Both the position numbers and the translations under genes were made by a program. This document shows, in pieces, positions 37,556 through 46,913 of a stretch of DNA of 64,000 nucleotides. This DNA is from an uncultured Clostridia bacterium (lineage in GTDB: Bacteria > Bacillota > Clostridia > Lachnospirales > CAG-274). Every line of letters begins with the position of its first letter. Position 1 is the first letter of the stretch. Location: contig CANPXH010000006.1 in NCBI GenBank assembly GCA_947585865.1, forward strand, positions 41,533 to 105,532, given 5' to 3'. Below the pieces are notes generated by a model that was not told where the DNA came from, did no database searches, and saw nothing but the letters and a program-made list of their open reading frames with translations.

Positions 37556-37918
37556 ATGTCAGATATAGGCGATATGCTTTATGAGGAATACGATATAATT
37601 AAAAGCAGAAAAGAAGACCCTCAGGAAGGTTCTTATACCTGCTACCTTTTCAATAAAGGGCTTGACAAAATATTGAAGAAAATAGGCGAAGAAGCGGCGG
37701 AGACCATAATAGCCGCCAAAAACAGCAGCAAGGATGAAATAGTCGGGGAAATATGTGATGTGCTTTTTCACACAGAGGTAATGATGGCGGAAAAGGGCAT
37801 TACATGGGAAGATATAGCCGATGAGCTTGCCAAACGGCGTGCCAAAGAAAATATGAATGTTGAAAAGGAAGCCAAGAGAAGGGCGGAAAACAGAACAGAC
37901 GAAACGAATATCAACTAG
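37556..37918 (+). CDS. hisE: Phosphoribosyl-ATP pyrophosphohydrolase
   Basis: 120 residues. MazG-like helical fold with KKIGEEAAETIIAAKN and EICDVLFHTEVMM carrying the acidic magnesium ligands. The start at 37556 is 6-7 bases after AAAGGAGA. The C-terminus has an extra Lys/Glu/Arg-rich tail of about 25 residues. It ends in TAG and overlaps the converging DUF1294 gene by 8 bases. Confidence 0.95.
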   Translation: MSDIGDMLYEEYDIIKSRKEDPQEGSYTCYLFNKGLDKILKKIGEEAAETIIAAKNSSKDEIVGEICDVLFHTEVMMAEKGITWEDIADELAKRRAKENMNVEKEAKRRAENRTDETNIN

Positions 37919-38183
37919 AAAATTTATATGCCAAAAGGCATATAAAAGCAATATGCAAAGCGGTAAAGAACAGATATATGACATAAAATTTGAGCTTATT
38001 TATTTTATGACGGAAAAGCTTCATACCAAAAAGACCACCCAAGCCGCCGCCTAAGGCGGAATATAGGAAAAGGGTGGTTTCTTTTATTCTGTATTTTTTT
38101 AATATCGCCCTGCGTTTATCTATCCCCATGAGCAGAAAAAGATATATATTTATAACGGCATAGTATATCGCTATATATTTCAT
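37911..38183 (-). CDS. DUF1294 membrane protein
   Basis: 90 residues. Two or three hydrophobic segments and the family signature GIDKRRAILKKYRI, then LGGGLGGLFGMKLFRHK. Known members are small inner-membrane proteins of unknown role. The ATG overlaps the mgsA stop (ATGA), so it is the last gene of the mre-min-rodA operon. Its glycine-rich stretch is encoded by the DNA that also forms the his operon terminator on the other strand. Confidence 0.88.
   Translation of the reverse strand: MKYIAIYYAVINIYLFLLMGIDKRRAILKKYRIKETTLFLYSALGGGLGGLFGMKLFRHKINKLKFYVIYLFFTALHIAFICLLAYKFSS
38034..38088 (+). terminator. Histidine operon terminator located inside the converging gene
   Basis: ACCACCC (38034-38040) pairs with GGGTGGT (38072-38078), enclosing CCGCC/GGCGG (38047-38051 with 38055-38059), followed by TTCTTTTATT. 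It lies about 115 bases past the hisE stop, within the antisense coding sequence of the DUF1294 gene. A smaller hairpin without T run is at 37924-37945. Confidence 0.65.
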
Positions 38184-38590
38184 TGGGCTATACTTTCCTT
38201 CACAAGGTTTCTCCAGTCCAGATCGCCCCTGTCAAGAGCCAAAAGCAATACTTCGGCAGTTGCCAAATTGGTAGCCAAAGGGATATTATGCTCATTGCAA
38301 AGCCTTATAACGGCTTCGGCACTGTGATCTATTTTGACCATAGGATCCGTATCTTTGAGAAAAATAATAAGGTCTATCACGTTGTTTGATATCTGAGAAG
38401 CAAGCTGCTGCTCACCGCCCAGATCCCCTGCAAGATATTTATGTACAGGGAGGCTGGAGGTCTCTTCTATAAGTGTGCCTGTGGTACCTGTAGCATACAG
38501 ATCGTGCTTGATGAGAATATGTCTGTAGGCAATACACAGATTCTCCATAAGTGTTTTTTTGTTGTCATTGGCAACCAATGCAATGTTCAT
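38180..38590 (-). CDS. mgsA: Methylglyoxal synthase
   Basis: 136 residues. NIALVANDNKK at the start, LYATGTTGTLIEE (phosphate loop), AGDLGGEQQ with the catalytic aspartate/glycine region and FLKDTDPM identify MgsA, which turns dihydroxyacetone phosphate into methylglyoxal. GGGGTGAT precedes the ATG. Its place after rodA is conserved in many Clostridia. Confidence 0.97.
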   Translation of the reverse strand: MNIALVANDNKKTLMENLCIAYRHILIKHDLYATGTTGTLIEETSSLPVHKYLAGDLGGEQQLASQISNNVIDLIIFLKDTDPMVKIDHSAEAVIRLCNEHNIPLATNLATAEVLLLALDRGDLDWRNLVKESIAQ

Positions 38591-38603
38591 AAGTTAATCA
38601 CCC

Positions 38604-39719
38604 CTAAAAAATAGTTTTTGGCTTCTTTTTTCCCACATTCAATACCATTCCGATCGCTATCATATTTGCCCACATGGAGCTTCCGCCATAGCTCAGGAAC
38701 GGAAGAGCCATGCCTGTGTTAGGCAGGAGACCTGTTGCTACCCCTACATTAACAAAGGTCTGAAAAAATATCATACCCGCAACACCGCCGGCAATAAGCG
38801 TACCCAACCTATCTTCAGCGCTTAAGGCTATATTGATACACCTGCTGATCAGTATAAGCATAAACAGGAGCACGGCGGCGCAGCCTAAAAAGCCGAATTC
38901 TTCGCCTATCACGGAGAATATAAAGTCATTATAGGAATAGGGCAGATAGTTGAGCTGGTTTATCGTACCGTTGAAAAGACCCTTTCCCTTAAGCTGACCT
39001 GAGCCTATTGCCCAAATTGAATTTTTCGTCTGATACATACGGGGATCGGACAGATCACCTGTAACTGCAGTAGTTATTCTGTTTATCTGATACGGTGAGA
39101 GAAACGCTGAAAGTATTCTGTGCTCGGCGGATACAATATCCAAATACAGTATTATTATTACCGGAACGATAACAATAATCGCCAGCTTAATATATTTGTC
39201 TGATATATTGCCTAAATAAAGTTCTGTAATAAGTATGGCAAGTATTACAAGGCTGGCCGAAAGAGATGGCTGTATTTTAATTAATACAAATGGTATGACC
39301 GATGTAATTATTACAAAAAACAGCCTACTTATATTATTAATCTTTTCGCCCGATTTGTCAACCAGTTTTGACAAATAAATTATCATAAATATTTTTGCAA
39401 ATTCTGAAGGCTGTATACCAAAAAGCCATCTGCGCACATTGTCCTCCGTGCTGCCCATGGTGAGCACAAGCACAAGGAGCGTGATATTGAGCAGATATAT
39501 GGGTATATACAGCTTGCACAGCTTATGATAATCCCAAAAGGCAAATACGAACATGAGTATCATGCCCGTTGCGAACCATAGCATTTGGCTGGTAAATCTG
39601 CCTTGTATGCCGTTTATGTTTATACGGGTGGCGCTGCCTATTATTATTATGCCGAAAACTGTCAGTGCGATCACTGTAAATATTAATGTCAGATCAAAAG
39701 CCTTGGGGTTTCTGTTCAT
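38604..39719 (-). CDS. rodA: Rod-shape SEDS glycosyltransferase RodA
   Basis: 371 residues with about ten membrane helices. SEDS family signatures include GIQPSEFAKIFMI, the catalytic-loop region with ALIYLS-like KLVDKSG and the C-terminal NTGMALPFLSYGGSSMWAN. RodA polymerises glycan strands with PBP2 and MreBCD, encoded in the same operon. Called rodA rather than ftsW because of this context. AGGAAAG lies before the ATG. Confidence 0.94.
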   Translation of the reverse strand: MNRNPKAFDLTLIFTVIALTVFGIIIIGSATRININGIQGRFTSQMLWFATGMILMFVFAFWDYHKLCKLYIPIYLLNITLLVLVLTMGSTEDNVRRWLFGIQPSEFAKIFMIIYLSKLVDKSGEKINNISRLFFVIITSVIPFVLIKIQPSLSASLVILAILITELYLGNISDKYIKLAIIVIVPVIIILYLDIVSAEHRILSAFLSPYQINRITTAVTGDLSDPRMYQTKNSIWAIGSGQLKGKGLFNGTINQLNYLPYSYNDFIFSVIGEEFGFLGCAAVLLFMLILISRCINIALSAEDRLGTLIAGGVAGMIFFQTFVNVGVATGLLPNTGMALPFLSYGGSSMWANMIAIGMVLNVGKKKPKTIF

Positions 39720-39739
39720 ATATATCTTTCCTGTATAGT

Positions 39740-39976
39740 TTATCTAACCGTTTTTCTGATATGTATTTTGGCATTGAGATAGGATGATGAGGGAATGCTT
39801 CCCTGCTCAAATGTCAGTTCTATATTTTCGTCTATATCCATATAGTTGGAAAGCACTCTGTATATATCCTTTTTTATCATAGAGAGCGTATCTGCCGTAC
39901 ATGATATCCTGTCATTCAAAAGCATATATCTGAGCCTGTTTCTTGCTATATTTCCTGAGGAGCGTATATTATCCAT
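39740..39976 (-). CDS. minE: Cell division topological factor MinE
   Basis: 78 residues. ARNRLRYMLLNDR corresponds to the MinD-binding helix and SMIKKDIYRVLSNYMDID to the dimer domain of MinE. The start at 39976 has AAGGAG 7 bases upstream; the longer in-frame ORF to 40066 would overlap minD. It drives MinD off the membrane. Confidence 0.92.
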   Translation of the reverse strand: MDNIRSSGNIARNRLRYMLLNDRISCTADTLSMIKKDIYRVLSNYMDIDENIELTFEQGSIPSSSYLNAKIHIRKTVR

Positions 39977-39980
39977 TATA

Positions 39981-40790
39981 TCACTCCTTTTCCTTCTTGA
40001 ACCACTTTTTGATCTTTTCAAAAAGTGTTGTTCGGGTAGGCGGTATAAGCTCCATAAGAGGTACATCCTCGCCCATTATACGGCGCACTATGTTTCTGTA
40101 TGCGGCTCCCGCTACCGAATCCTCAACGGCAACTGCCGGATCGCCCTTGTTGGTTGAGACCACTATGCTTTCGTCATCGGGAATGATGCCGAGAGTATCT
40201 ATTGCCAATATTTCGGATACGTCTTCAAGAGACATCATTTCATTTCGCCGGACCATATCCACTCTTATTTTGTTGAGTATGAGCATAGGCCTTTCCATAC
40301 CGTTAGCCTCCAGCATACCTATTATCCTGTCGGCGTCTCTCACGGCGGAAATTTCAGGCGTTGTTACCACTATAGCTTTGTCTGCACCTGCTATGGCATT
40401 TTTAAAGCCTTGTTCTATGCCTGCCGGGCAGTCGATTATTATATAGTCAAAGCCTTCCTCCTTGATGCTTTCGCACAGCTTTGCCATCTGTTCGGGGGTT
40501 ACGGCTGTTTTATCCCTTGTCTGAGCGGCAGGCAAAAGATACAAGCCTTCGTACCGCTTATCCCTTACAAGAGCCTGTTTGAGCCTGCAAGTGCCTTCTA
40601 TCACGTTTACAAGGTCATAAATTATTCTGTTTTCAAGTCCCATTACCACATCCAAATTCCTCAAGCCTATATCCGCATCTATCATTACTGTGCGTTTGCC
40701 GGCTATGGCAAGACCTGTGCCTATATTGGCGGATGTGGTAGTCTTGCCCACGCCGCCTTTACCGGATGTTACTACTATTACCTCACTCAT
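39981..40790 (-). CDS. minD: Septum-site determining ATPase MinD
   Basis: 269 residues. Deviant Walker A SGKGGVGKTTTSANIG, Walker B-like IIIDCPAGIEQGF and a C-terminal amphipathic membrane-targeting helix (TTLFEKIKKWFKK) are present. The start at 40790 has TAGGAGG upstream. In other bacteria MinD recruits MinC to block FtsZ; the gene between PBP2 and minD where minC usually lies in Clostridia is missing, leaving 100 noncoding bases. Confidence 0.97.
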   Translation of the reverse strand: MSEVIVVTSGKGGVGKTTTSANIGTGLAIAGKRTVMIDADIGLRNLDVVMGLENRIIYDLVNVIEGTCRLKQALVRDKRYEGLYLLPAAQTRDKTAVTPEQMAKLCESIKEEGFDYIIIDCPAGIEQGFKNAIAGADKAIVVTTPEISAVRDADRIIGMLEANGMERPMLILNKIRVDMVRRNEMMSLEDVSEILAIDTLGIIPDDESIVVSTNKGDPAVAVEDSVAGAAYRNIVRRIMGEDVPLMELIPPTRTTLFEKIKKWFKKEKE

Positions 40791-40890
40791 TATTATCCTC
40801 CTAAGTATAAAGTATATAAGTCTATGATAACACAATGAGGGTTCATATTTCTAAATTCATAACAGAAAAATTATATCATTTTTTTACAAA

Positions 40891-43383
40891 TTATTTAAGA
40901 AGAGTGTTGTATCCTCTGTTTGTTATTGTCGTATCCGTTTGCATATATTTGCTTATCACGGCTTTTGCCACTGTGGGGGCGGGAGCCGTAGCGCCGTTAT
41001 CTCCGTAGGGTATCATTACGGCTATGGATATTTGGGGATCCTCATAGGGGGCAAATGCCACAAATGTGGTGTGTTCGCTTCTGTCTGCCGATTCCTGCGC
41101 AGTGCCCGACTTGGCTCCTATGTTTATATTATAGTTGGCAAAGCTTCTGCTCAGAGTTCCGCTGCCTCCCTTTGTAACAAGATTCATTCCCTTAAATATG
41201 GCATTGAGATTTTCTTGCTTTATAGGTATTTTTTCTTCCTCGACGGGCTTGTATTTTTTAATGACATTCCCGCTCCCGTCAACTACGGAATCGAGAAAAT
41301 GACTTTTATATCGTGTGCCGCCGTTGGCGATCGTCGCCACATATTTTGATAAAAGGGCAGAGGTATAGTTGTTGTAGGATTGCCCTATAGCCGTTCTTAT
41401 GGTATCTCCTGCCGACCATTTTATATCGTTTGGCGATGGATCTTCATACCGCTGTTTTGTAACGTATGTTTTATATTCGGGAGAAGAAATGCGTGAAGGA
41501 TAGTCCATCATTGTTTTGGAATTGTAAAGCTCATATATCTCTACTCCCGTAGGCGCATTGAGGCCTACCGCTTCCATATATTTGTTAAGAGTACCTATAC
41601 CCATTTTGTAGCCTAGAGTATAAAAGAAATAGTTGCAGCTCACCTCAAGAGCCGTAGATACATTTACAAAACCGTGAGAACCGTTTCCTCCGCCTATCCA
41701 GCAGCGAGCAAAGGGTCTGCCCGCATCGGTGAATGTACCCTTGTCGTATATTGTGGATGAGGGTGTTATAAAGCCCTCCTGAAGTCCTGCCAAGGCAGTT
41801 ATCATTTTGAATGTGGAGCCCGGAGCTCTGGGCTCTGTAAACGGCCTGTTCACCATAGGCGTGGTGGGATCGGTCTGCAGCTGTGAATAATATTCATTAT
41901 TAAAGCTGTTCACAAGCTCATTGTTGTCATAGGAGGGATAAGATACGGCAGCGATTATACCGCCGTTTTGTATATCCGTTACAACAACGGAGCCCGTGCA
42001 TGGGTCCATTGCAGTCATCTGAGGTGTTATCTCACGGCTTTTCATTTTTGTCACAAGGGCGGCGGAGGCGGACATCCTGCCGCTTTTGACAGCGGATATC
42101 ACACCGTCATTATCGGTTATCTGCCCTTGTTCGTAAAGAGCTATGATAAGCTGAGAAGGTGAAACTCCTCCTTGTTCAAAGCCGCTTAAAAGAATTTCTC
42201 TCGCTTTTTCCGTATCCATGCCCGCACTGCTGTCACGGGAAAGTATATAGGCTTTAAGCCTGCCTTGAGTTGTGCCCTCCGTGGAGTTTAGTATATTTTT
42301 TATCCTTACGGTATTGCTTTTTATCATTGACTTGAAAACATCGTTGTAGGAATATCCGAAATCGCCGCCTGAAAGCCTGTTGAGCTGAACTGCGGCAAGA
42401 GCGTTTTCAAGAGCGTCATATGCAGTTTTTTGCACTGCGGCATCAACGGTAAGACATACGCTGCTGCCGTCTATTGGCGGAGTGCCTTCATCTTCTATAG
42501 TCGATATCCTTTTGCCTGAACTGTCTATCTCTATATATTGGCTTCCGTCAGTACCCTTAAGGTCATCCTCAAAGGCTTGCTCTATGCCGTCTTTGCCTAT
42601 TTGATCGTCAAGGTCATACTTGTCCTTATTGCTTCCCGCAAGCTCCTCTTCGGAAACCGTTCCGATATATCCCAGTATGTGTGAAAAATATTTGCCGTAG
42701 GGATATTGCCTTTGTGAGCGATAGTCCACATAGGCGCAGGGAAAAGATGAACCCTGCTCCTGAAGGGCGGTAGCCGTTTTTTCGGATATGTTGTATGCGA
42801 TCGGTATCGGTATATATCGAGAAAATCGCTTTAAGTACAATTCACAGCGAAGAGCCATTATTTTGCCTGCCTCGATGTCATTCATTTCGGGATCGATCTC
42901 GAACTTGTCACGAAGCGCACTAAAGCACTGCTCCGCATTCATATCCTCCTCCAAATTCATATCTTCCTTCCATCTCTTTTCTTGAGCCATACTGCCGTCA
43001 AAGAGAAATTCATGGGGAAGGGCAGACGTTATGGGCAGCGTCGCCACTATTTTTTCATTATTGTTTTCAAGGAGCTTTATAAGCTCATAGAGCACACTGT
43101 TGAGATTGTCTGCGCCTATGCTGGGATCGAGACAGACCGCATAAGCCGTATCGTTGACTGCCAAGGCTCTGCCGAAACGATCGTATACGGCGCCTCTTGA
43201 CGCTTCTACATCTACGTTTCTCACAGCCGTTCCCATTACCTCCCTGCTGTAATAATCGCCTCTTGATATTTGCAGAGAAAACAGCTTTACGATAAGTACG
43301 CAAAAAAGTACGATGATCGTTATGTGCATCAGATAAAGTCTGTAATTTTCTATTTTGGTTATATTGCGGAAAAACTCCCTCAT
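40891..43383 (-). CDS. mrdA: Penicillin-binding protein 2 (elongasome transpeptidase)
   Basis: 830 residues. One N-terminal membrane helix (about 17-36), a PBP dimer domain, and the transpeptidase domain with the active serine in PGSTFKMITALAG, the second motif in EVSCNYFF and KSGTAQ near residue 760. A region of about 150 residues between the dimer and transpeptidase domains (around 310-460, including AVKSGRMSASAALVT) is typical of clostridial PBP2. It cross-links lateral wall peptidoglycan with RodA. Follows mreD by 14 bases. Confidence 0.95.
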   Translation of the reverse strand: MREFFRNITKIENYRLYLMHITIIVLFCVLIVKLFSLQISRGDYYSREVMGTAVRNVDVEASRGAVYDRFGRALAVNDTAYAVCLDPSIGADNLNSVLYELIKLLENNNEKIVATLPITSALPHEFLFDGSMAQEKRWKEDMNLEEDMNAEQCFSALRDKFEIDPEMNDIEAGKIMALRCELYLKRFSRYIPIPIAYNISEKTATALQEQGSSFPCAYVDYRSQRQYPYGKYFSHILGYIGTVSEEELAGSNKDKYDLDDQIGKDGIEQAFEDDLKGTDGSQYIEIDSSGKRISTIEDEGTPPIDGSSVCLTVDAAVQKTAYDALENALAAVQLNRLSGGDFGYSYNDVFKSMIKSNTVRIKNILNSTEGTTQGRLKAYILSRDSSAGMDTEKAREILLSGFEQGGVSPSQLIIALYEQGQITDNDGVISAVKSGRMSASAALVTKMKSREITPQMTAMDPCTGSVVVTDIQNGGIIAAVSYPSYDNNELVNSFNNEYYSQLQTDPTTPMVNRPFTEPRAPGSTFKMITALAGLQEGFITPSSTIYDKGTFTDAGRPFARCWIGGGNGSHGFVNVSTALEVSCNYFFYTLGYKMGIGTLNKYMEAVGLNAPTGVEIYELYNSKTMMDYPSRISSPEYKTYVTKQRYEDPSPNDIKWSAGDTIRTAIGQSYNNYTSALLSKYVATIANGGTRYKSHFLDSVVDGSGNVIKKYKPVEEEKIPIKQENLNAIFKGMNLVTKGGSGTLSRSFANYNINIGAKSGTAQESADRSEHTTFVAFAPYEDPQISIAVMIPYGDNGATAPAPTVAKAVISKYMQTDTTITNRGYNTLLK

Positions 43384-43397
43384 ATCTGCGATACCAC

Positions 43398-43901
43398 CTA
43401 TAGTTCCCTTTTGGGTCCCGTTTCAAATTTTCTCTCAAGAGCCTTTGCCATATAAAAAATCGGCAGCGATATGATAGAGTTGTAAACCGTTTCGGGCAGT
43501 ATCCTCATATATATATATCCCGCAAAATCGGTATAGCCCTTAAGAAGTATGTTCAGCACGAAAAAGCCGAAATTATAAAACAAAGTTGCCGCAGCCACAA
43601 ACAGCGTCGATGTTGCGATGTTGTCCTTGTACAAAGTCTGAGACAATACACCTGCCGTATAGCCTGCCATTGCATACAGAAAAATATTGCAGCCTATATA
43701 GTAGCCGAAGAAGCAATCGTGAAAAAGCCCCATGAGCACGCCAAGGGCAAATCCCTTTGACGAATTGCCGGTGTAGGCGGCACATACTGTAAAAACAAGC
43801 ATTATATTGGGAACGACGCCGGCTATATCTATATATCGGCCGAAGGCAGACTGAAATAAAAAAATAACAAGGGAGATAAAAAAATAGACCACATACTTCA
43901 T
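43398..43901 (-). CDS. mreD: Rod-shape protein MreD
   Basis: 167 residues with five or six membrane helices and little charge. LFQSAFGRYIDIAGVVPNIML at the start and FALGVLMGLFHDCFFGYYIG in the middle are typical. The ATG follows the mreC stop directly. Membrane scaffold of the elongation complex. Confidence 0.9.
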   Translation of the reverse strand: MKYVVYFFISLVIFLFQSAFGRYIDIAGVVPNIMLVFTVCAAYTGNSSKGFALGVLMGLFHDCFFGYYIGCNIFLYAMAGYTAGVLSQTLYKDNIATSTLFVAAATLFYNFGFFVLNILLKGYTDFAGYIYMRILPETVYNSIISLPIFYMAKALERKFETGPKREL

Positions 43902-44753
43902 TTATTTATCACCGCTTTCAGTTTCCGCCTCAATAAACTCATATCCCGGCTCTTTTGTTATAACGAGCACGTAATCGAGCTTGGAAAAATCCACAGAAGG
44001 CTCTATGATGGCATATTTCATAGATGTTTTGTCATCGGAAGTAAGTCTTTTGACATGACCGATGCTTATGCCGGGAGGATATATCTCGCTTATATGTGAG
44101 GTCACGATCTCATCTCCCGCAAGTATATCCGAAGCGTTGTCGGAATACTGCATTTTGCACTGAGCTTCCTCTGAAAGATCTGCCGTAACATAGCCTATGC
44201 TGTTTGTCCTTACGCTTTGGGCGCTTACCGCATCGGTGTTGTCTATTATGGAAACGACCTTTGAATAATTGTATCCGCACTCACTTATTTTGCCCACAAG
44301 CCCATCGGCAGTCATTACAGCCATATTCTTTTTGAGCCCGTGATCGGTGCCCTTATCTATGAGGAATGTGGAGAACCAGTTGCCGGGATCTTTTGCTATG
44401 ACCCTTGCCCCCGTAGTGGGATAGTCGGAATAAATATCCTGTATTTCAAGAAGAGACTCAAGCTGAGTATTTTCATCTTCTATAAGCTTAAGTCTGTTTA
44501 TCTCCGCTCTTGCAATAAGCAGCTCTTCTCTGAGTTTTTCTTTTTCATTGCCGAGTTCGGTCTTGTCTTTGAAATAATCGGCAAGAGAACCAAGCTTTTC
44601 AATTATATTTATGCCTATGCTTTGTATCGGTGTGGTGATATATCCCAAGGCCGATTCCATGGGAGTGGGCATATTTCTTTTGTAAGAAAAGCCTGCACAG
44701 CCCAAGGATATCACCGCCAATACGATGACTACATATTTATATTTGCTTTTCAC
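43902..44753 (-). CDS. mreC: Rod-shape protein MreC
   Basis: 283 residues. One N-terminal membrane helix (about 6-22), a coiled coil (about 70-100, KEKLREELLIARAEINRLK) and the extracytoplasmic beta-barrel domain with ARVIAKDPGNWFSTFLIDKG and GLVGKISECGYNYSKVVSI. It links MreB to PBP2 outside the membrane. Confidence 0.94.
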   Translation of the reverse strand: MKSKYKYVVIVLAVISLGCAGFSYKRNMPTPMESALGYITTPIQSIGINIIEKLGSLADYFKDKTELGNEKEKLREELLIARAEINRLKLIEDENTQLESLLEIQDIYSDYPTTGARVIAKDPGNWFSTFLIDKGTDHGLKKNMAVMTADGLVGKISECGYNYSKVVSIIDNTDAVSAQSVRTNSIGYVTADLSEEAQCKMQYSDNASDILAGDEIVTSHISEIYPPGISIGHVKRLTSDDKTSMKYAIIEPSVDFSKLDYVLVITKEPGYEFIEAETESGDK

Positions 44754-44768
44754 TGTATATCATACCTT

Positions 44769-45803
44769 TTAATTAAGTGTCCTTTTTTCGTTGGCAGACA
44801 GCTTGTTTATTATATCTATATCTTCGATTATCTTTCCGGCTCCCTCTGCCACACAGTTAAGAGGATCCTGGGCTATATGCACGGGCATACCTGTCTCCAA
44901 ATTTATGAGCTTGTCAAGCCCTCTCAGAAGAGCGCCTCCTCCTGTCAGATGTATGCCTATTTCCATTATGTCGGCGGCAAGCTCGGGAGGCGTGTCCTCA
45001 AGGGTGCATTTGATAGCGTCAACAATAGTGTCCACAGGATCGGCAAGAGCCTTTTGCACCTGAGATGAATTGATGGTAAGAGCCTTTGGCAGCCCTGTCA
45101 TAAGGTCACGGCCCTTTACCGTTATTTCATCGATCTTCGTATCCATATCTATGTAGGCGCAGCCTACAGTCTTTTTTATCTTTTCGGCAGTCACTTCACC
45201 TATTGCGATGTTATAGTGCTTTCTTACATAGTTAATTATATTTGTGTCAAACTGATCCCCCGCCACTCTTACGGAACGGCTTGCCACTATGCCGCCTAAG
45301 GATATGACAGCCACCTCGCTGGTGCCCCCGCCTATATCCACGACCATACTGCCGGCAGGCTCTTCGACACGCAGATCGGCGCCTAATGCAGCAGCCATAG
45401 GCTCCTCTATAACATAGACGTGTCTTTCTCTTGCGCCTGCGCCTACGGCGGCTTCTATAACGGCTCTCTTTTCAACTGCCGTAACGCCTGAAGGAACGCA
45501 TATGACTATTCTTGGCTTGGGAGCGAAAGAGCTTTGAGGATAGACCTTCTTGACAAAATATCGGAGCATGGCTTCGGTAACGGCATAATCGGCTATAACA
45601 CCGTTTTTCATAGGTCTGATAGCTATAATGTTCCCGGGAGTCCTGCCTATCATTTCCTTGGCTTCGCTTCCTACGGCCAGCACCTCTTTTGTGACGGTAT
45701 CGATAGCAACTACCGAAGGTTCATTTATAACAATACCCTTGCCTCTGACATAGACAAGTGTATTGGCTGTTCCCAGATCGATTCCTATATCTTTTCCAAA
45801 CAT
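44769..45803 (-). CDS. mreB: Actin-like rod-shape protein MreB
   Basis: 344 residues. Phosphate-1 motif [14 protein letters not shown], phosphate-2 [15 protein letters not shown] and adenosine motif [13 protein letters not shown] are all intact. It is the first gene of the operon and has GGAGG before ATG 45803. Directs lateral wall synthesis under the membrane. Confidence 0.98.
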   Translation of the reverse strand: MFGKDIGIDLGTANTLVYVRGKGIVINEPSVVAIDTVTKEVLAVGSEAKEMIGRTPGNIIAIRPMKNGVIADYAVTEAMLRYFVKKVYPQSSFAPKPRIVICVPSGVTAVEKRAVIEAAVGAGARERHVYVIEEPMAAALGADLRVEEPAGSMVVDIGGGTSEVAVISLGGIVASRSVRVAGDQFDTNIINYVRKHYNIAIGEVTAEKIKKTVGCAYIDMDTKIDEITVKGRDLMTGLPKALTINSSQVQKALADPVDTIVDAIKCTLEDTPPELAADIMEIGIHLTGGGALLRGLDKLINLETGMPVHIAQDPLNCVAEGAGKIIEDIDIINKLSANEKRTLN

Positions 45804-45844
45804 CTATATAAACCTCCAAAAAATTACAAAATAACCTAATTAAT

Positions 45845-45873
45845 ATAATACATCTTTTTTTGCGTATTTACAA
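45845..45873 (-). promoter_or_regulatory. mreB operon promoter
   Basis: On the minus strand TTGTAA (45873-45868), a 17-base spacer and TATTAT (45850-45845), about 40 bases before the mreB start. Confidence 0.7.
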
Positions 45874-45922
45874 TTACAATTATATTACAATAAAATAAGT
45901 ATTGGCAAATTCCCGAAAATTA

Positions 45923-45952
45923 TTTACAAATAAGCTTTAAATATAGTATAAT
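45923..45952 (+). promoter_or_regulatory. miaA operon promoter
   Basis: TTTACA (45923-45928), 18-base spacer, TATAAT (45947-45952). Nine genes follow with almost no spacing, so this promoter may drive the whole miaA-to-modC run. Confidence 0.78.
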
Positions 45953-45977
45953 ATTTGTCAGAAATGAGGTGATTTTT

Positions 45978-46913
45978 ATGAAACCGCCTTTGATAACGAT
46001 CGGAGGCCCTACAGCCTGCGGCAAGACGGCGGTGTCCGTAGAGCTTGCAAAGCTGATAGGCGGCGAAATAATATCGGCTGACTGTATGCAGGTGTATAAG
46101 GGAATGGATATAGGAACGGCAAAAGTCACCGAAGAGGAAATGCAAGGCATAAGGCATCATCTTATAGATGCGCTTTATCCCGATGAGGAATTTTCTGTCG
46201 CCGTATTTCAATATCTTGCCAAACAGGCTCTTAAGGAGATATATAAAAACGGCAATATGCCCATACTTGTCGGAGGAACGGGCTTTTATGTAAACGGCCT
46301 AATATATGATAATGACTTTACACCGGGCAAAAGAGATGACTCACTTAGGACAGAGCTTGAAAATGCAGCCAAAGAAAAGGGCAGCGAGTATGTTCACGAT
46401 ATACTGAAAGGGCTTGATATGGAATATGCGCTCACCGTTCATCCCAACAATGTAAAGCGTGTAATAAGAGCCATAGAATATTGCAAAGACACAGGCGAAA
46501 AATTTTCCGAATACAACAGGAGAGAACGACTGAGAGAGCCCGCTTATAATGTAAAGAGCTATATACTCAATATGGACAGAGCCATGCTTTATGAACGCAT
46601 TGAAAAGAGAATAGATATAATGCTTGAAAAAGGACTTGTTGACGAGGTAAAAAGCCTTATGGAGAAATATGACAGCTCGCTTGTTTCTATGAAAGGACTT
46701 GGATACAAAGAAATAATAGGATATCTTGAGGGAAAGTATTCGCTCGATGAGGCCATATATATTCTCAAAAGAGACACACGGCATTTCGCAAGGCGCCAGC
46801 TCACATGGCTCAAGCATCAGAGCAGCGGCACATGGATAGATGTGAACGATCACAAAAGCGCAGCGGAAATTGCCGAATTTATAAGAAATGACATTAAGGA
46901 GATACTATGCTGA
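45978..46913 (+). CDS. miaA: tRNA dimethylallyltransferase
   Basis: 311 residues. P-loop ITIGGPTACGKTAVSVELA, the ISADCMQVYKGMDIGTAK substrate loop and VGGTGFYVNGLI identify MiaA, which prenylates A37 of tRNAs reading UNN codons. The start is ATG 45978, 6-7 bases after GAGGTG. In many Bacillota hfq follows; here the next gene is the PLP enzyme, overlapping by 7 bases. Confidence 0.97.
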   Translation: MKPPLITIGGPTACGKTAVSVELAKLIGGEIISADCMQVYKGMDIGTAKVTEEEMQGIRHHLIDALYPDEEFSVAVFQYLAKQALKEIYKNGNMPILVGGTGFYVNGLIYDNDFTPGKRDDSLRTELENAAKEKGSEYVHDILKGLDMEYALTVHPNNVKRVIRAIEYCKDTGEKFSEYNRRERLREPAYNVKSYILNMDRAMLYERIEKRIDIMLEKGLVDEVKSLMEKYDSSLVSMKGLGYKEIIGYLEGKYSLDEAIYILKRDTRHFARRQLTWLKHQSSGTWIDVNDHKSAAEIAEFIRNDIKEILC

